Shown here: one piece after another, positions 33,401 to 42,106 of the stretch
How positions within the stretch are numbered: the first letter of the stretch is position 1
How the letters are laid out: each line of letters starts with the position of its first letter
Assembly: GCF_030345095.1 (NCBI RefSeq)
Contig: NZ_CP128360.1
Span: 5,580,001-5,644,000 of the forward strand
Source of the DNA: Solwaraspora sp. WMMA2056
GTDB taxonomy: Bacteria; Actinomycetota; Actinomycetes; Mycobacteriales; Micromonosporaceae
DNA: 64,000 nucleotides
Reading direction: 5' to 3'
Made by a program: the position numbers and the translations under genes
The notes under the pieces: model-generated
Told to the model about the DNA's origin: nothing
Seen by the model: only the letters and a program-made list of their open reading frames with translations
Database searches by the model: none

Positions 33401-34246
33401 TCAATCAGCGTCGGCGAGCAGCGTGACGACGTCCGGGCGCCGCAGGGTCCCGTCGACCACGTACACCCGGTGCCGTCGGGCGAGCTGTCCGCCGGCCGGC
33501 ACCGGCACCGGGGTGTCGAACGCCAACGCCGCGCAGACCCCTGGGTAGCCGCCGGCACGCACGAACCAGTGGTCGCCGTCGCCGAGGCCGGTGAAGATCA
33601 CGGTGTACGGCGACCCATCGGCGCCCTGACCGGTCAGCGCGACCCACGGCGCGGTGCTGCCGTTGACCGTCTCCTCTCCGTCGGCGTCGACGGTGAACAC
33701 GGTGGGTGTGCCGGGGGCCAGCCGCCAGAAGAAGCCGCCGTACCCGGCTCCGCCGGGGCGTCCGTTGGTCGCCGGGCTGCCGAGGATGATCTCCCGGTCG
33801 GCGGGGGCGGTCAAGGAGTACCCGATCTCGAAGCGCCAGGCGGTGGTGTCCCCGGCGACCTCGCCGACGGTCACCGCACGCTCCTCGGTCAGCAGGGTGG
33901 CGCCCGCCGGATCGCACCACCGTAGCCGCTGCCGGAACCCGTCCGGGGCGCGGTCGAGCCAGCTGTCGTGGACGATCCGACCGTGGTCGTCGCGCCAGGT
34001 GTAGCCGGTGTCGCGGACGTAGGTCCGCCCGCCCCAGAGGTTGGTCCCGGAGACGTCCTGCATGGTGACGGAGACGCCGAGGTGCCAGCGGTGGTCCTCC
34101 GGCAGGGTGTCGGTCACCGGCACCCCGGCGAGCGTACGCACGGGGTGCAGGTACGGCCGGGGCGAGTACCGGGGGTCGACGTCGGGGTGGACCACGTACT
34201 CGGCGACGGGGCGTCCCGCCACGCGCAGGACCAGGTTGTCGGTCAT
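33401..34246 (-). CDS. DUF6807 / PmoA-like protein
   Basis: The protein has 281 residues, is beta-rich and has no signal peptide. The features LVLRVAGRPVAEYVVHP, SPRPYLHPVRTLAGVPVT, DHRWHLGVSV and LWGGRTYVR are those of DUF6807 proteins, sometimes named PmoA by similarity only. They are usually found beside LacI regulators and sugar-catabolism genes. Here it diverges from a LacI regulator, with an AAGCGCTT-centred operator between. GGAAGGAGC precedes the ATG. A role in sugar acid or polyol metabolism is inferred from context, not demonstrated. Confidence 0.82.
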   Translation of the reverse strand: MTDNLVLRVAGRPVAEYVVHPDVDPRYSPRPYLHPVRTLAGVPVTDTLPEDHRWHLGVSVTMQDVSGTNLWGGRTYVRDTGYTWRDDHGRIVHDSWLDRAPDGFRQRLRWCDPAGATLLTEERAVTVGEVAGDTTAWRFEIGYSLTAPADREIILGSPATNGRPGGAGYGGFFWRLAPGTPTVFTVDADGEETVNGSTAPWVALTGQGADGSPYTVIFTGLGDGDHWFVRAGGYPGVCAALAFDTPVPVPAGGQLARRHRVYVVDGTLRRPDVVTLLADAD

Positions 34247-34277
34247 CGTGCTCCTTCCGTACGCCTTTCCCCCATTA

Positions 34278-34291
34278 GGAAAGCGCTTGCC
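34278..34291. promoter_or_regulatory. LacI-family operator between the DUF6807 and lacI-type genes
   Basis: GGAAAGCGCTTGCC is a near-perfect palindrome with central CG, the standard LacI-family form. It lies 32 bp upstream of the DUF6807 start and in front of the divergent LacI-type gene, so it could control both. Confidence 0.6.
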
Positions 34292-34434
34292 GATTGTGCC
34301 AGGTCGAGCGCCGTGACGGTGGCCGGCAGCCGACGTCGGCACCACTGCCCGACGGCCAGCGCCGGGACGGATAATCAACCGCAGGCGGCGACGTGGCATG
34401 CGGCGTCAGAGGGCCGCCGTCGAGGGGAGACCAG

Positions 34435-35478
34435 GTGCCGGGACCAGCGATCAGCATCCGGGACGTCGCCTTCCGCGCCGGCGTCTCCGTGGGCACCGTG
34501 TCCAACGTGCTCAACCGGCCGGACATCGTCGCCGCCGGCACCCGGTCGCGGGTGCTCGCCGCGATCAGTGAACTCGGCTTCGTCCCGAACGACGCGGCCC
34601 GGCAGTTGCGCCGGGGCCGGGGGCGCACCCTGGGCCTGGTGGTCCTCGACGTGGCCAACCCGTTCTTCACCGACGTGGCCCGTGGCGTCGAGGAGGCCAC
34701 CAGCACCGCCGGGATGCCGGTGATCTTCTGCAACAGCGACGGCGACGCCGCCAAGGAGAACGCCTACCTCGACCTGCTCGAGGAGCAGCGGGTGCAGGGC
34801 GTTCTGATCACCCCGGTCGACGACGCCAGCGAACGCCTGCTGCAGCTGCGGGAACGGGGCGTACTGGTGGTCCTGCTGGACCGCCGATCCCGCCGGCCGG
34901 ACCTGTGCTCGGTGTCGGTCAACGACCGGCTCGGCGGCGAACTGGCGGTACGGCACCTGATCGACGCCGGGCACCGGCGGATCGCCTTCGTCGGCGGCCC
35001 GACCCATCTGGAGCAGGTCCGGGATCGGTACGCCGGAGCGGCGGCGGCGCTCGTCGACGCGGGGCTCAGTGAGCGGGCACTGCGCCGGTTCGACACGCCG
35101 AGCCTGACGGTGGCCGCCGGTCGCGACGCCGCCGCCCGGGTGCTCGGGGTGCCCCGCAGCTCCCGGGTGACCGCCGTCTTCTGCGCCAACGACCTGCTCG
35201 CGCTCGGCGTTCTGCAAGGGTTGACCCGTCAGCAGGTCCGGGTCCCCGAGAACATCGCCCTGGTCGGCTACGACGACATCGACTTCGCCGCGGCCGCCGC
35301 GGTGCCGCTGTCGTCGGTACGTCAGCCCCGGCAGCGCCTCGGCCACACCGCCGCGACGCTGCTGCTCGACGAGGCGGCCAGTCCCGGCACCCACCGCCAC
35401 GAACAGGTGGTCTTCGACCCGGAGCTGGTCGTGCGGGAGTCCAGCCAGGACGTCCGAGCACCACGTCCGGAGCCCTGA
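34435..35478 (+). CDS. LacI-family transcriptional regulator of the rhamnose locus
   Basis: The protein has 347 residues. The N-terminal helix-turn-helix and hinge (ISIRDVAFRAGVSVGTVSNVL, then LRRGRGRTLGLV) are followed by a periplasmic-binding-protein-like ligand domain (VANPFFTDVARGVEEA, LVGYDDIDFA). The GTG at 34435 has GGGGAGACC upstream and places the helix-turn-helix in the usual position. Candidate operators are GGAAAGCGCTTGCC (34278) and TGAAACGGTTCA (35562), which bracket its gene. Rhamnose or a derivative is the likely inducer because rhaM and rhaI follow; that is inference. Confidence 0.88.
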   Translation: MPGPAISIRDVAFRAGVSVGTVSNVLNRPDIVAAGTRSRVLAAISELGFVPNDAARQLRRGRGRTLGLVVLDVANPFFTDVARGVEEATSTAGMPVIFCNSDGDAAKENAYLDLLEEQRVQGVLITPVDDASERLLQLRERGVLVVLLDRRSRRPDLCSVSVNDRLGGELAVRHLIDAGHRRIAFVGGPTHLEQVRDRYAGAAAALVDAGLSERALRRFDTPSLTVAAGRDAAARVLGVPRSSRVTAVFCANDLLALGVLQGLTRQQVRVPENIALVGYDDIDFAAAAAVPLSSVRQPRQRLGHTAATLLLDEAASPGTHRHEQVVFDPELVVRESSQDVRAPRPEP

Positions 35479-35561
35479 CTCCCCTGGCGCAGGGTCGGTG
35501 GTCCGCCGGCGGCCCGACCTTGACAGTCACATCGGCGCACTCGTATGTTTGGAGCCCGCAT

Positions 35562-35573
35562 TGAAACGGTTCA
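35562..35573. promoter_or_regulatory. LacI-type operator upstream of rhaM
   Basis: TGAAACGGTTCA is a palindrome (one central mismatch) 13 bp before the rhaM start codon. Similar TTGAAnCG..TTCAA sites control rhamnose genes in several bacteria. Confidence 0.55.
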
Positions 35574-35586
35574 TACAGGAGGCGAC

Positions 35587-35934
35587 GTGCGGCGGTACTG
35601 CTTCCTGCTGCGGGTCCGCCCGGACCGGATCGACGAGTACCGGGCCCGGCACGCCGCGGTCTGGCCGCAGCTGCTGCACGCGCTGCGCGACGCCGGCTGG
35701 CACGACTATTCACTCTTCCTGCATCCCGACGGCCTGCTGGTCGGCCATGTCCGCGCCACCGACCTCGCCTCGGCCCAGGCCGCGATGGCCGCGACCGAGG
35801 TCAACGCTCGGTGGCAGGCCGAGATGGCGCCGTACTTCACCGATCTCGACGGCCGCCGACCCGACGAGGGCTTCGTCCTGCTCGACGAGATCTTCAACCT
35901 TGACGACCAGCTCGCCGCGACCGGCGACGCGTGA
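35587..35934 (+). CDS. rhaM: L-rhamnose mutarotase
   Basis: The 115-residue protein interconverts alpha- and beta-L-rhamnose. Family features are the ferredoxin-like fold with RIDEYRARHAAVWPQLLHAL (Tyr and His of the active site), SLFLHPDGLLVGHV, NARWQAEMAPYFTDLDG and the C-terminal EIFNLD. The GTG at 35587 follows AGGAGGCGAC. Using the upstream codon at 35545 would put the operator inside the gene and add residues unlike the family. It sits 21 bp before rhaI, so the two form an operon. Confidence 0.88.
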   Translation: MRRYCFLLRVRPDRIDEYRARHAAVWPQLLHALRDAGWHDYSLFLHPDGLLVGHVRATDLASAQAAMAATEVNARWQAEMAPYFTDLDGRRPDEGFVLLDEIFNLDDQLAATGDA

Positions 35935-35955
35935 CCTGGGACGGCGGGGCAGCAG

Positions 35956-37125
35956 ATGCCTGAGGTGACCGCACGGATCAAGGCCGTACTGCGCACGCAG
36001 CGGATCGAGGTGCCGTCCTGGGCGTACGGCAACTCCGGCACCCGGTTCAAGGTCTTCACCCAGCCCGGGATTCCCCGGACCCCGTAGGAGTAGATCGCCG
36101 ACGCCGCCCAGGTGCACGCGGTTACCGGGATCGCCCCGATCGTGTCGCTGCACATCCCGTGGGACCGGGTCGAGGACTACCCACAGCTCGCCCGGTACGC
36201 CGTCGACCTCGGTGTACGGATCGGCACCATCAACGCCAACGTCTTCTCCGACGACGACTACCGCCTCGGCAGCGTCACCAACCCCGACCCACGCGTCCGC
36301 CGCAAGGCCGTGGCACACCTGCTGGACTGCGTCGACGTGATGGACGCCACCGGGTCGACGGATCTGAAGCTGTGGTTCGCCGACGGGACCAACTACCCCG
36401 GCCAGGACAGCATCCGGGCCCGGCAGGACCGGCTCGCCGAGGCCCTGGACACCACGTACGCCCGGCTCGGGGCGCAGCAGCGGCTGCTGCTGGAGTGCAA
36501 GCTGTTCGAGCCGGCGTTCTACACCACCGACGTGCCGGACTGGGGTACGGCGTACGCGCACTGCCTGCGCCTGGGCGACCGCGCGCAGGTGGTCATCGAC
36601 ACCGGACACCACGCCCCCGGCACCAACATCGAGTTCATCGTGGCGTTCCTGCTGCGGGCCGGCCGGCTCGGGGCGTTCGACTTCAACTCCCGGTTCTACG
36701 CCGACGACGACCTGATGGCCGGTGCCGCCGACCCGTTCCAGCTGTTCCGGATCATGTTCGAGATCGTCGCCGCCGACGCGCTGGACCCGGCGGCCGGCAT
36801 CAACTTCATGCTCGACCAGTGCCACAACATCGAGCCGAAGATCCCCGGCCAGATCCGGTCGGTGCTCAACGTGCAGGAGGCCACCGCCAAGGCGCTGCTG
36901 GTCGACGCCGAGGCCCTGGCCGACGCGCAGGCCGCCGGCGACGTGCTGGGCGCCAACGCCGTACTGATGGACGCCTTCCACACCGACGTCCGCCCGATGC
37001 TGCGCGAGCTGCGGACCGAGCAGGGCCTCGACCCGGACCCGATGGCGGCCTACGCCCGCAGCGGCTACCCGCAGCGCATCGTCGCCGAACGTCGCGGCGG
37101 GCAGCAGGCCGGCTGGGGAGCCTGA
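35956..37125 (+). pseudogene. rhaI: L-rhamnose isomerase with two in-frame amber codons
   Basis: In frame from ATG 35956 the product is a RhaI-type isomerase: [25 protein letters not shown], then stop-E-stop, then IADAAQVHAVTGIAPIVSLHIPWDR to the normal C-terminus, 390 codons in total. Codons 44 (36085-36087) and 46 (36091-36093) are TAG where relatives usually have Tyr and Lys, each one base from the sense codon (TAC, AAG). The remainder is intact, including NANVFSDDDYRLGS, LWFADGTNYPGQ, ECKLFEPAFY, DTGHHAPGTNIE and DFNSRFYADDD. A restart at GTG 36112 would lack 52 residues and has no clear ribosome site. It may be a recent pseudogene, a sequence error or readthrough. Confidence 0.85.
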
Positions 37126-37179
37126 CCCGGCCGGCGCTCCGTCGAGGATTGCGCTGGGCACTGGCGGGTAGGTCGGCAC

Positions 37180-38376
37180 GTGCCCGACGACCGCACCCGG
37201 CCCGCTCAGCGCACCAGCCGCGAGAGCTGGACGCGGCTGGTGCGCCACGGTTGGACGCGGCTGGCCAGAGAGAGCCGCGCCCGGCTCCGGCACCTGCGCG
37301 GCAACATGATCATCCCGGTGCAGGCCGGCCTCGCGGCCGCGCTCGCCTGGCTGCTCGCCGACGATGTACTGCGCAACCCGGACCCGGTGTTCGCCCCGGC
37401 GGTCGCGGTCGGCACCATCGTGTCGGCCCTCGGCAACCGCCTACGCCGCACCCTGGAGACCGTCATCGGGGTGGCCGTCGGTATCGGTGCCGGTGACGTC
37501 CTGATCGCCCTGATCGGCAGCGGTCCGTGGCAGACCGGGATGATCGTGGCGATCGCCGTGGCGCTGGCGCTGCTGCTGCGCGGCGGCAGCACGCTGCTCG
37601 TGCAGGCCGGCGGCACGGCGGTGCTGATCGCCACGCTGGCCCCGGCCAATCCGGACATCGTCGTACCCCGGTTCGTCAACGCGGTGGTCGGTGGCCTGGT
37701 CGGGCTCGCCGTGGTGCTGGTGCTGCTGCCGCTCAACCCGCTGCGACTCGTGCAGCGTGCGGTCGGGCCGGCGCTTGACCGGCTGGCCACGCTGTTGGAC
37801 GATGCGGCGGCGGCGCTGACCGCCGGCGACGCCGCCCGGGCGCAGCGGGCGCTGGACCGGGTGCGGGACTTCGACGAACGCCTGGCCACGCTGCAGGACG
37901 CACTCGCGGCGGCGAACGAGGTGGTGACGTTGGCACCGCAGCGGTGGTCGAACCGGCACGTACTGGCCAAGCTGACCAGCAGCGGCGAGCACCTGGAACG
38001 CGCGGCCCGCAACTGCCGGTCGATGCTGCGCCGGATCGTCTCGGTGCTCGAGGACGACGAACCGGTGCCGGGTCAACTGCCGACGGCGGTCCGCCAACTC
38101 GGCGAGGCGCTGCGCACGATGCACCACGAACTCGACCGGGGTCGGGAGTTCCACCGGACCCGGGAGCAGACGCTCGGGGCGGTCGACCAGTCCGGGGCGG
38201 CGTACACCGAAGGGCTCGGCTACTCCGGCAACGTCGTGGTGGCGCAGGTCCGCACGGCCGGCAGCGATCTGCTACGGGCTACCGGGACCGGGCGGCGGGC
38301 CGCGAACCGGATGGTCCGCCGCGCCGCCGGGCACAGCCGACCACCGTCACCGCCACCGGCTCCGCCCCGGCCGTGA
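37180..38376 (+). CDS. FUSC / aromatic acid exporter family membrane protein
   Basis: The protein has 398 residues: a basic N-terminus, six hydrophobic helices (about 45-190; NPDPVFAPAVAVGTIVSALGNRLRRTLETVIGVAVG is the FUSC signature), then a long cytoplasmic helical region (200-350) and a proline-rich tail. Such proteins export aromatic acids or other small acids. The GTG start at 37180 precedes 40 basic residues; a later start would be possible. It is convergent with the anchored protein at 38347, overlapping it by 30 bp at the 3' end. Confidence 0.8.
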   Translation: MPDDRTRPAQRTSRESWTRLVRHGWTRLARESRARLRHLRGNMIIPVQAGLAAALAWLLADDVLRNPDPVFAPAVAVGTIVSALGNRLRRTLETVIGVAVGIGAGDVLIALIGSGPWQTGMIVAIAVALALLLRGGSTLLVQAGGTAVLIATLAPANPDIVVPRFVNAVVGGLVGLAVVLVLLPLNPLRLVQRAVGPALDRLATLLDDAAAALTAGDAARAQRALDRVRDFDERLATLQDALAAANEVVTLAPQRWSNRHVLAKLTSSGEHLERAARNCRSMLRRIVSVLEDDEPVPGQLPTAVRQLGEALRTMHHELDRGREFHRTREQTLGAVDQSGAAYTEGLGYSGNVVVAQVRTAGSDLLRATGTGRRAANRMVRRAAGHSRPPSPPPAPPRP

Positions 38377-39243
38377 CCGGCCCCAGCCGGTGGCCGGCGA
38401 CGGTGCCGCCGCCGACTGCCACACATCAGCCGCCGACCGCCACCCGTCACCTGACGGGCCCACCGGTATGGCACCGGTGGCGGGCAGCGGGCCGTCCGGG
38501 TCCGCCGTCGACCGCAGCAGCTGGGCCCGGACCCGCATCAGCAGGCCGAAGCCGACGAAGACCATCGCGCCGCCGACGATGAACCAGGCCACCGGGATCC
38601 CGAAGGTGTCGCCGGCGGGAATCGCGTCGACCGGCTGTGGACCCCCACCACCGGTGCCGGCCGGGGCGTCGGCGATGACCGCAGGGTCCTCGACGACCGG
38701 CGGCACCGACTCGGTCGGCTCCGGGTCGGACTCGCCAGGTTCGGTGACCACCGGCAGGGTGACTGCGGTGTCGGCGAGCAGGTTGACGTCCTCGTCGTAT
38801 GCCTCGGCGGTGAGGGTCACCCGGCCTTCGGCGTCGTCGGTGAAGCTGAACTGGTACTGCGCCGTGACGGTCCGGTCCTGGCAGAGGGTGCCCGGGTCGA
38901 GCGCAACGTCGGTGAGGCGGGCGGTGTCGTCGTCGATCTGCACGTCGACTGCGAACGCCTGGCCCTGTTCCACCCGGGCGGCCCGGATCTGGTCGAACTC
39001 GACGCCGTCGACGCGCAGCAGCAGCGACCACCGGACCTTTTCGCAGTCCCCACCGAGGTCCCGGCTGACCACCACGGTCATGCCCACCGGGCCCTCACCG
39101 GCGACGGCCTCGTCGGGCAACTCGGTGATCTGGGCCTGGTATCCGCCCTGCGCCGCCGCCGGTGTGGCGGCGAACAGCAGTCCGGCAACTCCGGCCAGCC
39201 CGACCGCGACTCCGGTCGCGATTCGCCCCACCGAGCCCACCAC
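38347..39243 (-). CDS. Secreted, C-terminally membrane-anchored protein
   Basis: The protein has about 298 residues. It has a signal peptide ending AAAAQ, then a beta-sandwich ectodomain (about 28-180) with Cys in GGDCEKV and TLCQDR. A Pro/Glu linker and one strong membrane helix (VAWFIVGGAMVFVGFGLLMRV) follow, with a cytoplasmic tail. The form is that of a surface-displayed protein with a binding domain; no family is assigned. The GTG at 39243 after AAGGACGAAG was chosen. The ATG at 39309 is also in frame and would lengthen the signal peptide by 22 residues. Confidence 0.65.
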   Translation of the reverse strand: MVGSVGRIATGVAVGLAGVAGLLFAATPAAAQGGYQAQITELPDEAVAGEGPVGMTVVVSRDLGGDCEKVRWSLLLRVDGVEFDQIRAARVEQGQAFAVDVQIDDDTARLTDVALDPGTLCQDRTVTAQYQFSFTDDAEGRVTLTAEAYDEDVNLLADTAVTLPVVTEPGESDPEPTESVPPVVEDPAVIADAPAGTGGGGPQPVDAIPAGDTFGIPVAWFIVGGAMVFVGFGLLMRVRAQLLRSTADPDGPLPATGAIPVGPSGDGWRSAADVWQSAAAPSPATGWGRSRPGRSRWR

Positions 39244-39464
39244 CTTCGTCCTTGTCCCACCGATCGTCTCCACCGGCCAGAGGAGGTGCGTACCGGATGG
39301 ACCGATCATGTCCACCGGCAACGGTACGTGCGTACCGGTTGGTCGGACAGGGCCCAACTTGTCACCCAGCGCAAAGTAAAACGGGCAATTTAACCACCCG
39401 TGGTGAACCGGTGACCCCGCGACAAGGTTGGCGACAGTCGGTCGACCCGGCACAATCCGCAGAC

Positions 39465-40142
39465 GTGTCTGCCGACCTGTCGGACTTCGTCCGCGCCCAC
39501 ACCCGCCTCACCCCGGTGGCTCACGTACCCGAACTGCGGCTGCACCAGGCGGCCGAGCCGATCGGGCTGTGGGAGCTGACCGAGGGCGAGTTCCGCAGCG
39601 AACAACCGCCACCGTTCTGGGCGTTCGCCTGGGCCGGCGGCCAGGCGCTCGCCCGGTACCTGCTGGACCGGCCGGAGACCGTCGCCGGGCTACGGGTGCT
39701 GGACCTGGCCACCGGTTCCGGGCTGGTGGCCGTCGCGGCGGCCCGGGCCGGCGCGGCCGTGGTCCGCGCGGTGGATCTGGACCCGGTCGCGGGTGCCGCC
39801 ACCCGGCTCAACGCCGCCGCCAACGACGTACGGCTGGACGTCACCGTCGGTGACCTGCTCGACGGTGACCACGGTGACGCCGAGGTGGTGCTCGCCGGTG
39901 ACGTCTTCTACAGCGCGGCGATGGCGGCCCGGGTGCTGCGGTTCCTGCTGACCGCCGCCGCCGACGGGGCCCGGGTGCTGGTCGGCGACCCGGACCGGGC
40001 GTTCCTGCCGCGCGAGCGGTTCACCGAGCTCGGCAGCTACGACGTGCCGGTGCCGCCGGCGCTGGAGAGCGTCCGGGTGCGGCACACCCGGGTCTGGCAG
40101 CTACGCCCGCCGGTACGCCGACCGACCCGGACGCTAGCGTGA
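39465..40142 (+). CDS. Class I SAM-dependent methyltransferase
   Basis: The 225-residue protein carries VLDLATGSGLVAVAAARAGA (motif I), VRAVDLDPVAGAA and VVLAGDVFYSAAMAARVL (motif IV/post-IV), as in the actinobacterial proteins related to METTL/nicotinamide- or protein-lysine methyltransferases. The N-terminal FVRAHTRLTPVAHVPELRLH is family-typical, which favours GTG 39465. GTG 39411 in the same frame would add 18 residues. CACAAT just upstream could be a -10 for a leaderless mRNA. The P450 gene starts 4 bp after its stop. Confidence 0.8.
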   Translation: MSADLSDFVRAHTRLTPVAHVPELRLHQAAEPIGLWELTEGEFRSEQPPPFWAFAWAGGQALARYLLDRPETVAGLRVLDLATGSGLVAVAAARAGAAVVRAVDLDPVAGAATRLNAAANDVRLDVTVGDLLDGDHGDAEVVLAGDVFYSAAMAARVLRFLLTAAADGARVLVGDPDRAFLPRERFTELGSYDVPVPPALESVRVRHTRVWQLRPPVRRPTRTLA

Positions 40143-40146
40143 CCGG

Positions 40147-41379
40147 GTGCTGTTCCGTAACTGGGAAAGGGTCGACGACCGGTGGCCGCCGGTGGCCCGG
40201 GTCACCGACCACGTCGGCGTCGACCATCTGCTGGTGACCCGGCACGCCCTGGTCCGGCAGGTGTTGACCGACCCGGGCACGTACCGGCCGGACAACGCCC
40301 TGGACGCGGTCACCCCGATCCCCGTCGCGGCGCTGCGGATCCTCGCCTCGTACGGCTTCCGGCTGCCGCCGACGCTGGCGAACAACGGCAGCTCGACCCA
40401 CCCGGCGATCCGGGCCGCAGTCGCGGAGGTGCTGCACCCGACGCGGGTCACCGCCCAGGTCGGCTGGCTGACCGGGCTGGTCCGCGACCGGGTGGCGGCG
40501 CTGGACGCCGCGTTGGCCGCCGGCCGGCCGGTCGATCTGTACGCCGACCTCGCCGCCGACCTGCCGCTGCTGGTCCTGGCCCGGCTGGTCCAGCTGCCGC
40601 CGGCGGCCACGGCGACGGTCAAGCGGTTCGCCCGCGCCGCGCTGGAGCTGTTCTGGGCCCCGGTGGACGCGGACCGGCAGATCGAACTGGCGCACACGGT
40701 CGGGCGGTTCCACACCGTGCTGCGCGACTTCGCGGTCACCGGCGACGGGTTGGCCGCGACGCTGCGTGCGGCCGGGCAGTCGCCGGACACCGTCGTCGGG
40801 GCGCTGTTCTTCCTGCTGGTCGCCGGGCAGGAGACCACCTCGCAGTTCCTGACCCTGCTGCTGCACCGGTTGGTCGGCGAGCCGACGGTGCTCGCCGGGC
40901 TGCGCGACGGATCGGTCCGGGTAGACGACGTGGTGGAGGAAGGGCTGCGGCTGGTGCCACCGATCGTCACCTGGCGGCGTCGGGCGGCGGTGGACACCAC
41001 GCTGGCCGACGTACCGGTGCCGGCCGGCGCGAGCGTGGTGCTCTGGCTCGCCGCCGCCGGCCGCGACCCGGCGCTGGTGGCCGGGACCGACCAGTTCGTG
41101 CCCGGTCAGCGGGGGTCCCGTCGGCATCTGGCCTTCGGCGCCGGGGCCCATCGGTGCGTCGGGGCGCAGCTGGCCCGGATGGAGACGGCGGTGGTGGTCG
41201 AGCAGGCGCTGCCGCTGCTGGTCGGCGCCGACGTGGTCCGGGCACCGTGGTCGCCGGACAACCTGTCGTTCCGGATGCCCGACACGTTGCTGATCCGCCG
41301 TCCGACGGCGGCCGGCGGACCAACTGACGGGGCAGACCAACTGACGGGGCAGATCGGCAGGCGGAGGCCGGTCAGCTGA
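40147..41379 (+). CDS. Cytochrome P450
   Basis: The 410-residue soluble bacterial P450 has its I-helix at FFLLVAGQETTSQFLTLLL (acid-Thr pair), an ExxR region in VVEEGLRLVPPIVTWRRRA, and the heme loop HLAFGAGAHRCVGAQLARME with the axial Cys. It inserts oxygen into an organic substrate using electrons from ferredoxin, which is not encoded nearby. It starts 4 bp after the methyltransferase, so they are co-transcribed. It is convergent with bioD (8 bp overlap). The closeness to biotin genes recalls Bacillus BioI, which makes the pimeloyl group, but nothing in the sequence proves that role. Confidence 0.9.
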   Translation: MLFRNWERVDDRWPPVARVTDHVGVDHLLVTRHALVRQVLTDPGTYRPDNALDAVTPIPVAALRILASYGFRLPPTLANNGSSTHPAIRAAVAEVLHPTRVTAQVGWLTGLVRDRVAALDAALAAGRPVDLYADLAADLPLLVLARLVQLPPAATATVKRFARAALELFWAPVDADRQIELAHTVGRFHTVLRDFAVTGDGLAATLRAAGQSPDTVVGALFFLLVAGQETTSQFLTLLLHRLVGEPTVLAGLRDGSVRVDDVVEEGLRLVPPIVTWRRRAAVDTTLADVPVPAGASVVLWLAAAGRDPALVAGTDQFVPGQRGSRRHLAFGAGAHRCVGAQLARMETAVVVEQALPLLVGADVVRAPWSPDNLSFRMPDTLLIRRPTAAGGPTDGADQLTGQIGRRRPVS

Positions 41380-42106
41380 CGTCGTCGGCCCAGGCCCGCC
41401 AGTCGTCCAGGACGCCGTAGAGCGCCGGCGTCAGCCAGCCCGACGCGGAGCGGCGGAACACCCCCGGCTCCATGCCGCCGGCACCGTCGGGGACCGCCCC
41501 GACCATGGTCGGCACCAGCTCGCTGAGGTTGGCCCAGTGCACCAGCTCCGGCTCGGCCGGCCAGGCACCGAGGACCACCCCGGCCGGGACCGCCCGGCGC
41601 TCCAGCGCCTCGAGAGTCAACGCGGTGTGGTTGAGCGTGCCGAGCCCGGCCCGGGACACCACCACGGCCGGCGCGCCCAGCGAGACCGCCAGGTCGGCCA
41701 CCGTCCAGGGCTCGCCGGAGGGTCGCAGCCCCATCGGCACCAGCAACCCGCCCGCGCCCTCGACGAGCACCAGGTCGTGTTTGTCGGCCTCCGCGCGTAC
41801 CGCGTCGACGGCGGCGTACAGCTCCAGCGGTTCGGCGCCGGCGACCCGGGCGGCGGCAAGTGGCGCGAGCGGCTCCGGATAGCTGACGAGGGTGCGTACG
41901 GCCGCCGGATCGGCGAGGCGGGCCACGACGTCGGCGTCCGGCGGCTCACCGGTCGCCGTACCGGTCTGGCCGGGTTTGACCATCGCCACCCGCAACCCGG
42001 CGGCCTGCGCCGCGACCGCGATCGCCGAGGTCACCACGGTCTTGCCGACACCGGTGTCGGTGCCGGTGACCACGACCGGCCCCTGCCAGCCGGTCACGGC
42101 GCGCAC
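41372..42106 (-). CDS. bioD: Dethiobiotin synthetase
   Basis: The 244-residue enzyme makes the ureido ring of dethiobiotin from 7,8-diaminopelargonic acid, CO2 and ATP. The N-terminal P-loop is VTGTDTGVGKTVVTSAI. MVKPGQTGT, VLVEGAGGLLVPMG and the late GVVLGAWPAE are as in BioD. It overlaps the bioF end by 13 bp, so the two are co-translated. The operon reads bioF-bioD and is divergent from bioB. bioA is not in the window. Confidence 0.94.
   Translation of the reverse strand: MRAVTGWQGPVVVTGTDTGVGKTVVTSAIAVAAQAAGLRVAMVKPGQTGTATGEPPDADVVARLADPAAVRTLVSYPEPLAPLAAARVAGAEPLELYAAVDAVRAEADKHDLVLVEGAGGLLVPMGLRPSGEPWTVADLAVSLGAPAVVVSRAGLGTLNHTALTLEALERRAVPAGVVLGAWPAEPELVHWANLSELVPTMVGAVPDGAGGMEPGVFRRSASGWLTPALYGVLDDWRAWADDVS

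Noticed and set aside
33392-33403. CGAAGCGGTTCA as a further LacI operator
   Set aside because: It overlaps the stop codon of the DUF6807 gene between convergent genes, with no promoter to control.
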